A stretch of 41,907 nt of DNA from a virus: positions 1-41,907 of the IMG/VR virus record IMGVR_UViG_3300033149_000786. The stretch is one strand, 5' to 3'. The position numbers were made by a program, and so were the translations under genes. Shown in pieces: positions 32,035 to 39,123 of the stretch. Numbering within the stretch: the stretch's first letter is position 1; each line of letters begins with the position of its first letter. Below the pieces are notes generated by a model, which was not told the origin of the DNA, made no database searches, and saw only the letters and a program-made list of their open reading frames with translations.

Positions 32035-32988
32035 TTATTCTCCTCCATTTTGTACTCCTGTTATCAGGTTCCTTAAACTAACAATCCCGTCGAAAGAGGC
32101 AGTAATCTCCATTCCGACTGCATCTAGTCCCATGCCTTCAATTCCGCACTTTGTAATCTTAGCAACAGGCTGGCGGACTACTTTTGTCTTACCGTCTGCG
32201 CCTACAACGGAGTTTTCCTTGACTCTTGTCCAGACAATCAGGCTGCACTCCTTCTTGGTATGCTTAAAGCCATCTATGACCAGGTTACCTGTCTTGCCCT
32301 CTGTCAAGCCTCCCTTTCCGTCAGGAACCATTCCGTACTCATCAGTAGGATAATGGGTGAGGATTAGATTCTTCCTGAATGACTTCCCAGTATCCATCAG
32401 GGTTGTCATTCTGTCATTAGGCTGTGCGTACTCTATAGGCTGTAAGCGTTCCCGATACTCATCTTCTGGCATGGGCACATTCTTAGTAGCAGGGTCTTTC
32501 TTCCACTTGTATTCCTGAATATCCTGCAACTCCTGCAACCTAGCATTGTGGGCTATGTTCCAGAGCTTAGTGGCAGAGTCAAATACTATAGTAGCGATGT
32601 TCTGTTGCCCTACATATACGAAGTCAGTAACGATGGTCTGCCATAGTTCCTTCATCCCTTCCACTCTCTTCGGCTGCTGGAACTTCCGAACTGACGGAGC
32701 ATTTCCTGTCAATGCTCCTTTCAACTTATCAACTTGCAGTGGCTTTGGGTAAGGCTTAGTAACAATGTCGTACTGAGCAATGTCAATCTTAGTAACATCA
32801 TCGTCCCTGCCAAGTTGCTTAATCTTCATATCAGGATTCTCCTGCATAAACCTCCATGCTGCTCTTCTAAACCCATCCATATCAAGTTCAAAGTGGAACA
32901 TAGGTTTCGGGAATGACAGAGCCATTGTAGTTTTACAACTGCCTTCATCCCCGACTATTGCTATTACTCCTATATAATCAAAGTCCAT
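32035..32988 (-). CDS. RecA-fold ATPase, Sak4/AAA_24-like (317 aa)
   Basis: Walker A is VGDEGSCKTT (residues 12-21) and Walker B IATIVFDSATK (~130-140). RKNLILTHYPTDE downstream fits a sensor/L1 region of phage RecA-like NTP-binding proteins. Related Sak4 proteins pair homologous single strands with the help of an SSB. It overlaps the Cas4-like nuclease gene by 11 bases, which suggests they act together in recombination. Confidence 0.85.
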   Translation of the reverse strand: MDFDYIGVIAIVGDEGSCKTTMALSFPKPMFHFELDMDGFRRAAWRFMQENPDMKIKQLGRDDDVTKIDIAQYDIVTKPYPKPLQVDKLKGALTGNAPSVRKFQQPKRVEGMKELWQTIVTDFVYVGQQNIATIVFDSATKLWNIAHNARLQELQDIQEYKWKKDPATKNVPMPEDEYRERLQPIEYAQPNDRMTTLMDTGKSFRKNLILTHYPTDEYGMVPDGKGGLTEGKTGNLVIDGFKHTKKECSLIVWTRVKENSVVGADGKTKVVRQPVAKITKCGIEGMGLDAVGMEITASFDGIVSLRNLITGVQNGGE

Positions 32989-33652
32989 TGTCTGCCCTCC
33001 TCAGTGTCTCACATATCAGCTTGTATCGGCAGTTCTTACACTCCCAGTCGTAGCAATGCCCAAACGGAGTAGGCGGTTTGTTCTGCTCTAAAGCACTATC
33101 CAGCACTTCCTTATTATGCTTTATAGTGTGCCAGTTATCCTCAATCTCCTCTTCGGTGAAGTAAAATGTGTCGGTATATAGCTGAGGAAATGGAGGCGAG
33201 TAGCCTCCCATCATATATAAAACAATCAGGTCGTACTGGTTTGTGTCTCGAATCTTGCATCCCCCCATCATGTATGCCAGCCAGGTGACTGGGATTTCCT
33301 CATCAATATAGTGCTTCTTAGCAGACCTCCGTGTAGTTTTGAGCTCTTGGAGTCTCTCGACCTCGCCTCTGGTCATAGTCATATCAGGTCGGTATATAAT
33401 GCCCTCGAACTCATAGGTCTCAGCGGTTGCATCTTTCGGTGTTAGGACATCTTGCAGTCCATAACCTAAAGCAAACAACATCACTTCCTCATCGGTAGGT
33501 TCTATTGCCTGCTTCTGGTCTAGAAATCCTTTGGTTCTGCAGTAGACGTAACTGCTCAGATGGTTTGGCTCTCGGACTTCTTTAATCTTATATAGACTTG
33601 CAAGATGGTCGAGGATTTTACGGCTTAGTTCTGGATTTTCTACTCGTTTCAA
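32978..33652 (-). CDS. Cas4/RecB-like PD-(D/E)XK nuclease with probable Fe-S cluster (224 aa)
   Basis: The nuclease core has YRPDM (D90) and LQELKTTR (E103-x-K105). Cysteines C38 and C200/C205/C208/C214 (CYDWECKNCRYKLIC) match the 4Fe-4S-binding pattern of Cas4 and AddB. These enzymes trim DNA ends, often 5'-3'. The start is TTG at 33652 with AGGAGG upstream. A gene-free 330-base stretch with strong RNA structure lies directly before it. No CRISPR genes are near, so a recombination role with the RecA-like neighbour is likelier. Confidence 0.88.
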   Translation of the reverse strand: MKRVENPELSRKILDHLASLYKIKEVREPNHLSSYVYCRTKGFLDQKQAIEPTDEEVMLFALGYGLQDVLTPKDATAETYEFEGIIYRPDMTMTRGEVERLQELKTTRRSAKKHYIDEEIPVTWLAYMMGGCKIRDTNQYDLIVLYMMGGYSPPFPQLYTDTFYFTEEEIEDNWHTIKHNKEVLDSALEQNKPPTPFGHCYDWECKNCRYKLICETLRRADNGL

Positions 33653-33679
33653 CTTTAATCTCCTCCTTCTATGTGGTTC

Positions 33680-33983
33680 GGGGTGAGGCTGGTTCAGTTA
33701 GTCTGGTAGCGTCCTTCCACAAGTTTCTCTGTTATCTCCGGCTCCACACCATTTCGCCTAGTTTCAACCTCACCCCTTTCCTGCCAGCTAGTAGCCTGTG
33801 TGCACTTATTCTGAGACTTGATTGTTAGCTACCAACTACATCTCATCATTGCATCTTCAACTACTGTCCTGACTCGCCCTTTCGGGTAGCTGGCAGGCTT
33901 GCTGGCTTGGTTCTTCGGAGTTAAAACTCCTATCTGAGCGAGCCAAATTAAGTCCACGCTCACATCTGGACACCAGCAAGCCT
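33680..33983 (-). ncRNA. Candidate structured RNA, about 300 nt, unknown family
   Basis: The 332 bases between two genes hold no credible ORF but three long complementary pairs in series on the minus strand: P1, AGGCTTGCTGG with CCAGCAAGCCT (33983-33973 / 33905-33895, 11 bp); P2, CCTGCCAGCTA with TAGCTGGCAGG (33897-33887 / 33790-33780, 11 bp); P3, GGGGTGAGGTTG with CAGCCTCACCCC (33776-33765 / 33691-33680, 12 bp, one G-U). P1 and P2 share three bases, so they could stack or switch. P1 contains GGAGT/ACTCC; P2 contains a CCC-GAAA-GGG GNRA hairpin. It ends about 15 bases before the nuclease ribosome site. It fits a free RNA or a large leader; tRNA, tmRNA and group I/II signatures were not found. 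Confidence 0.65.
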
Positions 33984-33984
33984 C

Positions 33985-34743
33985 TTATACCTTATGGAAC
34001 ACCTCATCTTCGCCCTTGATGAACTTCTTCGCCGCCAGCATAGTATTGGTAAAGGAGTTCGGTGCGCTCGCAGGCATACCGATTGAGGTGAGCAGGCTGA
34101 CATCACTCCTTATCAACTCATTAGCCAAAGCTGCGCTGTTAAACTCGGACAGAGTCCTACCATCAAGAAGCTCCATAGCCTTATCCATCGGAGACATACC
34201 TCCGCCACCTGCGACTCCGATACCTTCTACCATGTATACTTCCCAGGTCGGAGTCGGCACGTCCTGCCCTCTGGGATGCTCCTCATCCCTAGCTCTTCCG
34301 TCAAAAAGGTCGTGCTTTGGAGGTCTGCCGTCCTCACCATCTGCCATGACTAAGCCGAGCCTTTTACCGATACAATCTTTCAAGTCCATGCGGTCAGACG
34401 GCTTGATATACTCAGGACTTGACGGGTCTAACTGAGCCTCGGAGTACTGGGTATCGAGGATGTCAGTGAGAGAAGTGCCGAGCACTCCCCATCTAGACTT
34501 TTTCCTGTTAGACTCAGTAAGCGTAATAGTATAGATTGGAAACTGGTAAGGCTCAACAGCCTCGACGACTTCCAGGTCCTTAAAATTCAGGCTGCGTCTT
34601 ACGGATTTCCTTTCATTCGGAGTGCCCTCATCCCACACCTGCTCCTCGCCTGGTATGGAGTCAAGAACTCCTGTGAATCTCCTCAGAGGTCCTATGTCTG
34701 AATCAACCAGACCTCTTACGCTTGGAAAACTTTCTTCTGCCAT
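33985..34743 (-). CDS. Hypothetical replication-region protein, possibly SSB-like (252 aa)
   Basis: Starts MAEESFPSVRG. A beta-rich central part (YQFPIYTITLTESNRKKSRWGVLG, KDCIGKRLGLVMADGE) may be an OB-like fold, then an acidic-Pro linker and a helical end (TMLAAKKFIKGED). Position beside RecA-like, nuclease and ATPase genes makes single-strand binding possible, but I see no diagnostic motif. ATG at 34743 follows AGGAATTAAAACC; an ATG six codons upstream would lie on the ribosome site. The start overlaps a small membrane-protein ORF by 41 bases. Confidence 0.65.
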   Translation of the reverse strand: MAEESFPSVRGLVDSDIGPLRRFTGVLDSIPGEEQVWDEGTPNERKSVRRSLNFKDLEVVEAVEPYQFPIYTITLTESNRKKSRWGVLGTSLTDILDTQYSEAQLDPSSPEYIKPSDRMDLKDCIGKRLGLVMADGEDGRPPKHDLFDGRARDEEHPRGQDVPTPTWEVYMVEGIGVAGGGGMSPMDKAMELLDGRTLSEFNSAALANELIRSDVSLLTSIGMPASAPNSFTNTMLAAKKFIKGEDEVFHKV

Positions 34744-34843
34744 TGGTTTTAATTCCTCCATCGTTTGCTACTTTTACTGTTATTATCGGTAGAAAGATTC
34801 CGACAATAATCCCGATAACTACAATTACTCCTTCAATGTTCAC
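34703..34843 (-). CDS. Small single-helix membrane protein (about 44-46 aa), start unusual
   Basis: The first ORF after the promoter at 34868-34897. It encodes EGVIVVIGIIVGIFLPIITV, one transmembrane helix, followed by a polar linker and the basic tail GRRKFSKRKRSG. The GTG at 34843 lies within the ribosome site (GGGAGGTG), whereas GGGAGG stands 5 bases before an ATT codon two codons later (34837). ATT may therefore be the real start. It overlaps the next gene by 41 bases in another frame. Confidence 0.5.
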   Translation of the reverse strand: MNIEGVIVVIGIIVGIFLPIITVKVANDGGIKTNGRRKFSKRKRSG

Positions 34844-34867
34844 CTCCCTGTTAATTCAGTATAATAT

Positions 34868-34897
34868 ATTATATCACAGAGAATAATCAGTTGTCAA
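34868..34897 (-). promoter_or_regulatory. Consensus sigma-70 promoter, replication genes
   Basis: Minus strand TTGACA (34897-34892), 18-base spacer, TATAAT (34873-34868). Perfect in both boxes. It faces the small membrane ORF, the SSB-like gene, the structured RNA and the recombination genes downstream. Confidence 0.92.
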
Positions 34898-34981
34898 CCC
34901 CACAGATAAAGCAAGTAAGCGTTTACTGAGAAGTGGAGCGTCACCTGCCAGTGGGGTATAATAAAATAGCGTATATTAGAG

Positions 34982-35479
34982 CTATATGATTCCTATTTCA
35001 TTTATTTCTTTAGTCTCCTCAAAAGGAATAGCTCTTCTATCACCGATGTCATCTACTCTAATACAACGAAGGACATAGGCTAGATGCTTAGTATACTCTT
35101 GCGCTCGAGGTCTATCATTGAAGAATGCTATCAACTTCGTAGCCTTGGTCTCATAGGCTTTCCATCTCGGGTACTGGTGCTTAAATATCCTAAACACTTT
35201 TTTTGATGGAATCTGATTCTTGACGTCTATAACAAATATGCCTCGAGGAGTAGTGGCTCTGAGGTCAAAAGGAGAATAGTGATTATCGCACTCCTCATAG
35301 CTTATGTCTTCGACTTTAGCTCCTAGAGACTCAAGGATAGCTTTTACCCTCTGCTCGGCTAACTTCCCATCCATTAGTCTCTTCACGAAGGTATCCGTGT
35401 TCTCTTGTATGAAACGTGGGTACTTGTTATTGTATTCTTCTCTTTTTAGCCTAGCTCTAATTCTTTCTATCCTTTCCAT
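34982..35479 (-). CDS. PD-(D/E)XK endonuclease, resolvase-like (165 aa)
   Basis: The C-terminal two-thirds has the nuclease core: GKLAEQRVKAILESLGA, SPFDLRATTP (D ~71) and FVIDVKNQIPSK (D-x-K ~86-88), with KLIAFFND on the following strand. The fold is that of small Holliday-junction or restriction-type nucleases. The N-terminus is basic and helical (RIRARLKREEYNNKYPRF). AGGAGAG stands before the ATG; an AT-rich stretch upstream (35490-35552) may carry a weak promoter. Exact substrate unknown. Confidence 0.8.
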   Translation of the reverse strand: MERIERIRARLKREEYNNKYPRFIQENTDTFVKRLMDGKLAEQRVKAILESLGAKVEDISYEECDNHYSPFDLRATTPRGIFVIDVKNQIPSKKVFRIFKHQYPRWKAYETKATKLIAFFNDRPRAQEYTKHLAYVLRCIRVDDIGDRRAIPFEETKEINEIGII

Positions 35480-35552
35480 CTAACTCTCCTATTCTCATAT
35501 ATATATAAATAATATACATATAGCTTATGTAACAGATAATTTTTTATACCGA

Positions 35553-36518
35553 CTATTCGAGGTTCTGGAGAAGCGAATCACCTCGGAGCTCTATTTCGTC
35601 CTCTGGATAATGAGGTAGGACACGCTGGAGAATCCGAGGATGCAGAGTGCCTTTATCCCAGCGGACTTTGATTAGTTTTGGGAGGAGACCTTCGGCATCT
35701 CTGCCGTGCTTAGTAAAGGTTATATTTACAGATGTCTTAGTGTCATCAGTATCATCAAGGCTAGTATTGATTATTGCATCCGACCACCAGCTGAGTTGTT
35801 TAGCCCCGAAGGATTCTTCCGAGCCTTGGGATACCTTGTTGCCTTCACTGTCAACTCCCGCTTTCCTAGAGTGATGGACAAATACTAAGGCTAGTTGTTG
35901 CAGAGTGCCGTTTCTGACCTGGTTGTAATCGTGCAAAAGTAAATCCATGTTCTCACAGAAGTAATTGACTTCTCTAGCTACTACTAGGTCATGGTGAAAC
36001 ATCTTATACAGGGGGTCGAGGATAAGGACAAGAGGCAAAGCTGGTGACTCCATGATTACTTCATCAATCTTCCTCCGTAGTGATGCTATGCCAGCCTGCT
36101 CGTCAAGATGGACAAACTGGATAACCTGGGTATAGACATTAGGAGGATAGGCTAGTGCTTCTGCTCGCTCCAACTCCAGCGGCACATCACCAGGTTTGGC
36201 GAGGAAGATTCTCTTTGTCCCTTCACAATATTTGACAGTACGGTTGCGGACTGAGTTTAATCCCATCTCGCCTTGGATATAGATAACATTGGCGGGAGAA
36301 GTTTTGAAGCCGAACCATCTACGACCAGTGGCTATGGAGTATGCCATGTGGATGGCAGACATGGACTTCCAACTTCCTTCATCTCCGAACAACTGGAGCC
36401 TGTGCCCTACATCGAGAACTCCATCCCAGATTATATGATGGATAGGGGGAGGTTTCCAGTTAATTAAATCTCGAGCAGTGTAAAGGTCTTTGTCCTGCTT
36501 GTGAATGTTGCTAGGCAA
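35553..36518 (-). CDS. RepA/DnaB-type RecA-fold ATPase, probable helicase (321 aa)
   Basis: Walker A is LFGDEGSWKS (~43-52), Walker B LVLILDPLY (163-171), and LALVFVHHSRKAG supplies the sensor histidines of hexameric RepA-like helicases (AAA_25). IQGEMGLNS on the strand after Walker A fits this family. It is likely the replicative helicase or a loader for the phage polymerase. TTG start with AGGAGG 6 bases upstream, just after a consensus promoter. Confidence 0.85.
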   Translation of the reverse strand: MPSNIHKQDKDLYTARDLINWKPPPIHHIIWDGVLDVGHRLQLFGDEGSWKSMSAIHMAYSIATGRRWFGFKTSPANVIYIQGEMGLNSVRNRTVKYCEGTKRIFLAKPGDVPLELERAEALAYPPNVYTQVIQFVHLDEQAGIASLRRKIDEVIMESPALPLVLILDPLYKMFHHDLVVAREVNYFCENMDLLLHDYNQVRNGTLQQLALVFVHHSRKAGVDSEGNKVSQGSEESFGAKQLSWWSDAIINTSLDDTDDTKTSVNITFTKHGRDAEGLLPKLIKVRWDKGTLHPRILQRVLPHYPEDEIELRGDSLLQNLE

Positions 36519-36560
36519 AGTAGCCCTCCTATCCGTAATGTATTTCTAACGGTATCTGTA

Positions 36561-36590
36561 ATTATAGCATACTTGATGGGCAGGTGTCAA
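36561..36590 (-). promoter_or_regulatory. Consensus sigma-70 promoter before the helicase gene
   Basis: Minus strand TTGACA (36590-36585), 18-base spacer, TATAAT (36566-36561). The -35 overlaps the stop codon of the upstream small gene. Start site about 35 bases before the helicase TTG. Confidence 0.9.
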
Positions 36591-36796
36591 TTGTCGGATA
36601 ACTGGCTGAAGAGCTTCGCCTCTAATACTCTGTCGTAGGCTGCGTCAATTCTGTCTGCCTCACGGTCATGGTAGTCAGCTTCTGCTTTGTTCCATATCTC
36701 AATCTGGAGGTTATCTGGCAGGTTGTAGAAGTCTTCGCCATACTGCTCTTCGGCTAGTTGCTCGGCTCTGCTCTGAATCCAATCTTTATCAACCAT
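36587..36796 (-). CDS. Small acidic helical protein (69 aa)
   Basis: GAGGAG precedes the ATG. Two acidic helices (DWIQSRAEQLAEEQYGEDFY, EIWNKAEADYHDREADRID) and a short tail; no motif recognised. It overlaps the upstream HTH gene by 8 bases. Confidence 0.7.
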   Translation of the reverse strand: MVDKDWIQSRAEQLAEEQYGEDFYNLPDNLQIEIWNKAEADYHDREADRIDAAYDRVLEAKLFSQLSDN

Positions 36797-37082
36797 CTTT
36801 GCTCCTCATATACTCTTGATACCTTTTGCGCCATTTACTGATAGTAGACCTGTCAACTTCGCCATTGAGGAATTCTACCACTTGTCTCAGGCTGCCGTCA
36901 AACAGAACAACTTCCAGCTTGATGTGATACTTGTACTCCAGCTTCTTCATGCGGTCAGTTTTGGGGAAGAGGTCAGGTTGCTCATCTACCTTCAACAGAC
37001 GCTTTGTTTTCTTAGCAGGAACTACGCCTCTACGCCCGAGTATCTGACGGCGGAGTTTCGCTGCTGGTGTTCTGCTTGTCAT
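36789..37082 (-). CDS. Helix-turn-helix protein (97 aa)
   Basis: A basic N-terminus (KLRRQILGRRG, AKKTKRLLKVDEQ) is followed by a homeodomain-like HTH: LFDGSLRQVVEFLNGE then VDRSTISKWRKRYQEY (residues ~60-90). The recognition helix resembles transposase or sigma-region HTHs. It probably binds DNA, as a regulator of the early block. Strong GGAGG site upstream. Confidence 0.78.
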   Translation of the reverse strand: MTSRTPAAKLRRQILGRRGVVPAKKTKRLLKVDEQPDLFPKTDRMKKLEYKYHIKLEVVLFDGSLRQVVEFLNGEVDRSTISKWRKRYQEYMRSKDG

Positions 37083-37176
37083 AGATTACCTCCTGCATTT
37101 GTTCTAGCAGATAGGACAGTCGGTAAGCTGCTATGTCTCGGGATGCTGCTAGTGCTTGTAAAGTTTCTTGGTTCAC
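37030..37176 (-). CDS. Small helical protein (48 aa)
   Basis: GTG start with GGAGG 6 bases upstream, overlapping the previous stop (GTGA). It encodes NQETLQALAASRDIAAYRL and SYLLEQMQEVIYD, one long helix, then a Ser/Thr/Pro tail. The 3' end overlaps the HTH gene by 53 bases in another frame and even contains that gene's ribosome site. Unrecognised. Confidence 0.65.
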   Translation of the reverse strand: MNQETLQALAASRDIAAYRLSYLLEQMQEVIYDKQNTSSETPPSDTRA

Positions 37177-37523
37177 TTTATCCCTCCTTTCACTTGCTTC
37201 TCAAACTCATCCAGTAGTGCCCGTATATGCCCGATGGCATCAAGCCTGCCCTCCTTGCGACCTACTAAGTAATCAGGATGCCGCTTTTCGAGAGGCACTA
37301 CAGGCATTTCAGGGAATTGAGATGAATATCGGTTAACTAACACTGCCTCCAGCCATGCAATCTCTTGACGGCAGTACTCCTGCATACCTTCGTCCTCATT
37401 AGGAAGCCGTCTCTTAAGTAGAGCAATGATGTTCTTGAGCCACTTGTTATCTATGTCTTCGATGGTGAATACTCCGTCTGCAGTTTTCCACTGGAAGTCA
37501 TCTGGATTAAAACTTGCCGCCAT
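37173..37523 (-). CDS. Hypothetical helical protein (116 aa)
   Basis: Starts MAASFNPDDFQW just after the stop of the upstream zinc-ribbon gene, with GGAGAG upstream. DIDNKWLKNIIALLKRRL and EYCRQEIAWLEAVLVNRY are helical; RKEGRLDAIGHIRALLDEFE near the end likewise. No family recognised. Confidence 0.7.
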   Translation of the reverse strand: MAASFNPDDFQWKTADGVFTIEDIDNKWLKNIIALLKRRLPNEDEGMQEYCRQEIAWLEAVLVNRYSSQFPEMPVVPLEKRHPDYLVGRKEGRLDAIGHIRALLDEFEKQVKGGIK

Positions 37524-37524
37524 G

Positions 37525-37671
37525 TTATCTCTCCTTATACTCTAGCCAGCTAGAACTGTAGCAAGCAGGGCATACTGGAATCATATTACCCAGTTTGTGT
37601 AAGTCCTTTGCTGTGCCTTCCCATCCGCATCTGTTACAGCGGACTTGAGTGTCATCTATGTCACTGTTCAT
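37525..37671 (-). CDS. Zinc-ribbon microprotein (48 aa)
   Basis: GAGGAGG precedes the ATG. The 48 residues carry VRCNRCGWEG and IPVCPACYSS, a standard four-cysteine ribbon. It belongs to the run of small zinc-binding genes at 37.5-40.9 kb. Function unknown. Confidence 0.82.
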   Translation of the reverse strand: MNSDIDDTQVRCNRCGWEGTAKDLHKLGNMIPVCPACYSSSWLEYKER

Positions 37672-37680
37672 TGTTCCTCC

Positions 37681-37902
37681 TCACGGTTGTTCTGCTACAT
37701 ACTCCCAGCTGCTATGGCAGGATATACAAAACCATCTGCGGTCATAGCCTGAGTACTCTGGGCTGAGTACACATACATGGTCAGAACCACAGGATGGGCA
37801 GTATATCATTAGCCAGTCAGGAGTGTAGTCATGATTGTAAGAATAGCTACCTTTAAGGCTAGGTATTATCTTGCCTAAAGGGCTAGGATAAGTTTCAGTC
37901 AT
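37681..37902 (-). CDS. Zinc-ribbon small protein (73 aa)
   Basis: MIYCPSCGSDHVCVLSPEY and RWFCISCHSSWEY give four Cys in a ribbon in the C-terminal half, with a Ser/Tyr/Pro-rich head. ATG at 37902 lies one base after the upstream stop, with GGGGT ahead; an earlier TTG is inside the upstream gene. Confidence 0.78.
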   Translation of the reverse strand: MTETYPSPLGKIIPSLKGSYSYNHDYTPDWLMIYCPSCGSDHVCVLSPEYSGYDRRWFCISCHSSWEYVAEQP

Positions 37903-37903
37903 A

Positions 37904-38113
37904 CTATACCCCAAACATCTTGTCCTGGCACTCTTGGCAAAATCCAGATAAGGTATACTCTATACGGGATAGCTCATCTCTGAACTCAGTAGCAGGCTTG
38001 CCGCACCAGCTGCAGATGTCATGCTTGATGCTGTCTACTCTCTTCCTGCCTGATGGGTTGATAGCATCTATCAGGTCCTCAATCTCTTGTGCCTTCTTAG
38101 ATGGTTCTGCCAT
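37904..38113 (-). CDS. Four-cysteine phage protein with FRDELSR motif (69 aa)
   Basis: CSWCGKPATEFRDELSRIEY and GFCQECQDKMF form a compact zinc finger that recurs, in my reading, in many unrelated phages (CxxC ... FRDxLSRxEY ... CQxCQD). The N-terminus is helical and charged. GGAGG precedes the ATG. Its role is not established; regulation or replication accessory is possible. Confidence 0.82.
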   Translation of the reverse strand: MAEPSKKAQEIEDLIDAINPSGRKRVDSIKHDICSWCGKPATEFRDELSRIEYTLSGFCQECQDKMFGV

Positions 38114-38255
38114 TGCCGACCTCCTTATGTCCGTTCCTTCTTAGTTGTCGCTTATGACCTTCTGTCCTCAAATGCTTCTCCATATTATAGACATGGTGAT
38201 TGCATACTGGGCAGTAAGGTATCCGCTTGTAAGATGTATCCTTCTTTACCGCCAT
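38097..38255 (-). CDS. C2H2-type zinc-finger microprotein (52 aa)
   Basis: The ORF contains RIPYCPVCNHHVYNMEKHL followed by RTEGHKRQLRRN: CxxC, a 12-residue finger and two His about 5 apart, the plan of a classical C2H2 finger, with a basic tail. Such fingers are scarce in bacteria but known in a few (Ros/MucR) and in phages. It overlaps both neighbours (9 and 17 bases). The ribosome site is weak (GGTGG), so coupling is likely. Confidence 0.72.
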   Translation of the reverse strand: MAVKKDTSYKRIPYCPVCNHHVYNMEKHLRTEGHKRQLRRNGHKEVGNGRTI

Positions 38256-38446
38256 ATCTGCCACCACTTTTTAGGACGGTATCCGTGAGCAGCAGTCAAG
38301 TGCTTGAGCAGGTTGTTAGGATTGGTATACTTTATGCAAGTGGAGTCCTGCACCTTGCTACAATGTCGCCAACATATCGCACAATCCTGGCTGTACTGTA
38401 CCGCAACTTTGAGTAGCTTATAGTGCTCTTTATCTCCCGTCTTCAT
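38246..38446 (-). CDS. Cys/His-rich small protein (66 aa)
   Basis: AVQYSQDCAICWRHCSKVQD, STCIKYTNPNNLLKHL and AAHGYRPKKWWQIW provide C and H ligands for one or two zinc sites; the second half resembles a BED/C2H2-like finger (NLLKHLTAAH). AAAGGAGG precedes the ATG. Neighbour of a C2H2 microprotein. Probable nucleic-acid binder. Confidence 0.78.
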   Translation of the reverse strand: MKTGDKEHYKLLKVAVQYSQDCAICWRHCSKVQDSTCIKYTNPNNLLKHLTAAHGYRPKKWWQIWR

Positions 38447-38723
38447 TGCCGTTCCTCCTTTCTTCAGAATGATATCTTATGAAGTAGTGAATGTGGCAGT
38501 ACGGGCAGTAGAATATCCACTTTGTTTTATCAGATTCAGGGTCTTGGTAGATACACTGCCCGATGTCTCCGCAATCGGGGTCAGGACACTGGTGACGAGG
38601 AAGATAATGCAACTTGCTATCATCAATAGCCTCGACCTTTAGCTGCACTCGCTCCCAGACATGAGTGGTGTTGGAGATGTAGGAATCTTTACGCTCTGTC
38701 TCCAAAATGTCTCCGTTATTCAT
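38430..38723 (-). CDS. Zinc-ribbon protein (97 aa)
   Basis: The C-terminal half has HQCPDPDCGDIGQCIYQDP and WIFYCPYCHIHYF, a five-cysteine ribbon. The N-terminal part (TTHVWERVQLKVEAIDD) is beta-like. AAGGAGGAG precedes the ATG, and it overlaps the HNH gene by 4 bases. Function unknown. Confidence 0.8.
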   Translation of the reverse strand: MNNGDILETERKDSYISNTTHVWERVQLKVEAIDDSKLHYLPRHQCPDPDCGDIGQCIYQDPESDKTKWIFYCPYCHIHYFIRYHSEERRNGNEDGR

Positions 38724-38995
38724 AACTCCTCCTTATGTATATTATCCTTTACATGATATGCCTTGTGGCAGACACGATGGACTAGGACTCTGTTCTCCAG
38801 CTTCATATTCATGTGGTCTCCGTCTATGTGATGCTCTGTCAGGTTGTCAGTTCCTCGAGCAGGCAGAGCATCCAGATACACAAATGGTTCTCCACATATC
38901 CCGCAGTTAGGTTGGTGTTTCTGAATCATCATCCAAAGGAAGTATCTGAGCCTTGCTTTCTCATTTGACAAGTTAGAGCGTCTACGTTTAACCAT
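38720..38995 (-). CDS. HNH endonuclease (91 aa)
   Basis: NCGICGEPF and the metal-finger LTEHHIDGDHMNMKLENRVL followed by VHRVCHKAYH make a typical HNH (beta-beta-alpha-metal) site with two structural Cys pairs. Small HNH proteins are homing nucleases or packaging partners; this one lies among early genes far from terminase, so a homing or host-DNA-attack role is likelier. Start is only weakly supported by GGTGAG upstream. Confidence 0.88.
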   Translation of the reverse strand: MVKRRRSNLSNEKARLRYFLWMMIQKHQPNCGICGEPFVYLDALPARGTDNLTEHHIDGDHMNMKLENRVLVHRVCHKAYHVKDNIHKEEL

Positions 38996-39122
38996 TTCTC
39001 ACCCTGACTGCACACTTATGGCAGATACCATGAGTTACTCCCCAGTGTTTGCTTCGTTTGAAGCCTAGTATCCTCGGTCTACCATAGTGCTGCTTATGCC
39101 ATGCACATATTCTGAGTAGCAT
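38988..39122 (-). CDS. CAWH-type Cys/His microprotein (44 aa)
   Basis: AGGAGG lies 6 bases before the ATG. RICAWHKQHYGRPRILGF and THGICHKCAVRVRNG form a C-x2-H...C-x2-C site of a type seen in many phages (CAWHK ... THGICxxC). It overlaps the HNH gene start by 8 bases. Role unknown. Confidence 0.8.
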   Translation of the reverse strand: MLLRICAWHKQHYGRPRILGFKRSKHWGVTHGICHKCAVRVRNG

Positions 39123-39123
39123 T

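Noticed and set aside
32978-33652. Cas4-like gene as sign of a phage CRISPR system
   Set aside because: No cas1/cas2, effector gene or direct-repeat array anywhere in the window.
33660-33990. tRNA, tmRNA or group I/II intron as identity of the structured region
   Set aside because: No GTTCRANNC T-loop, no tag-peptide frame, no convincing P7 or domain V, and both flanking genes are intact.
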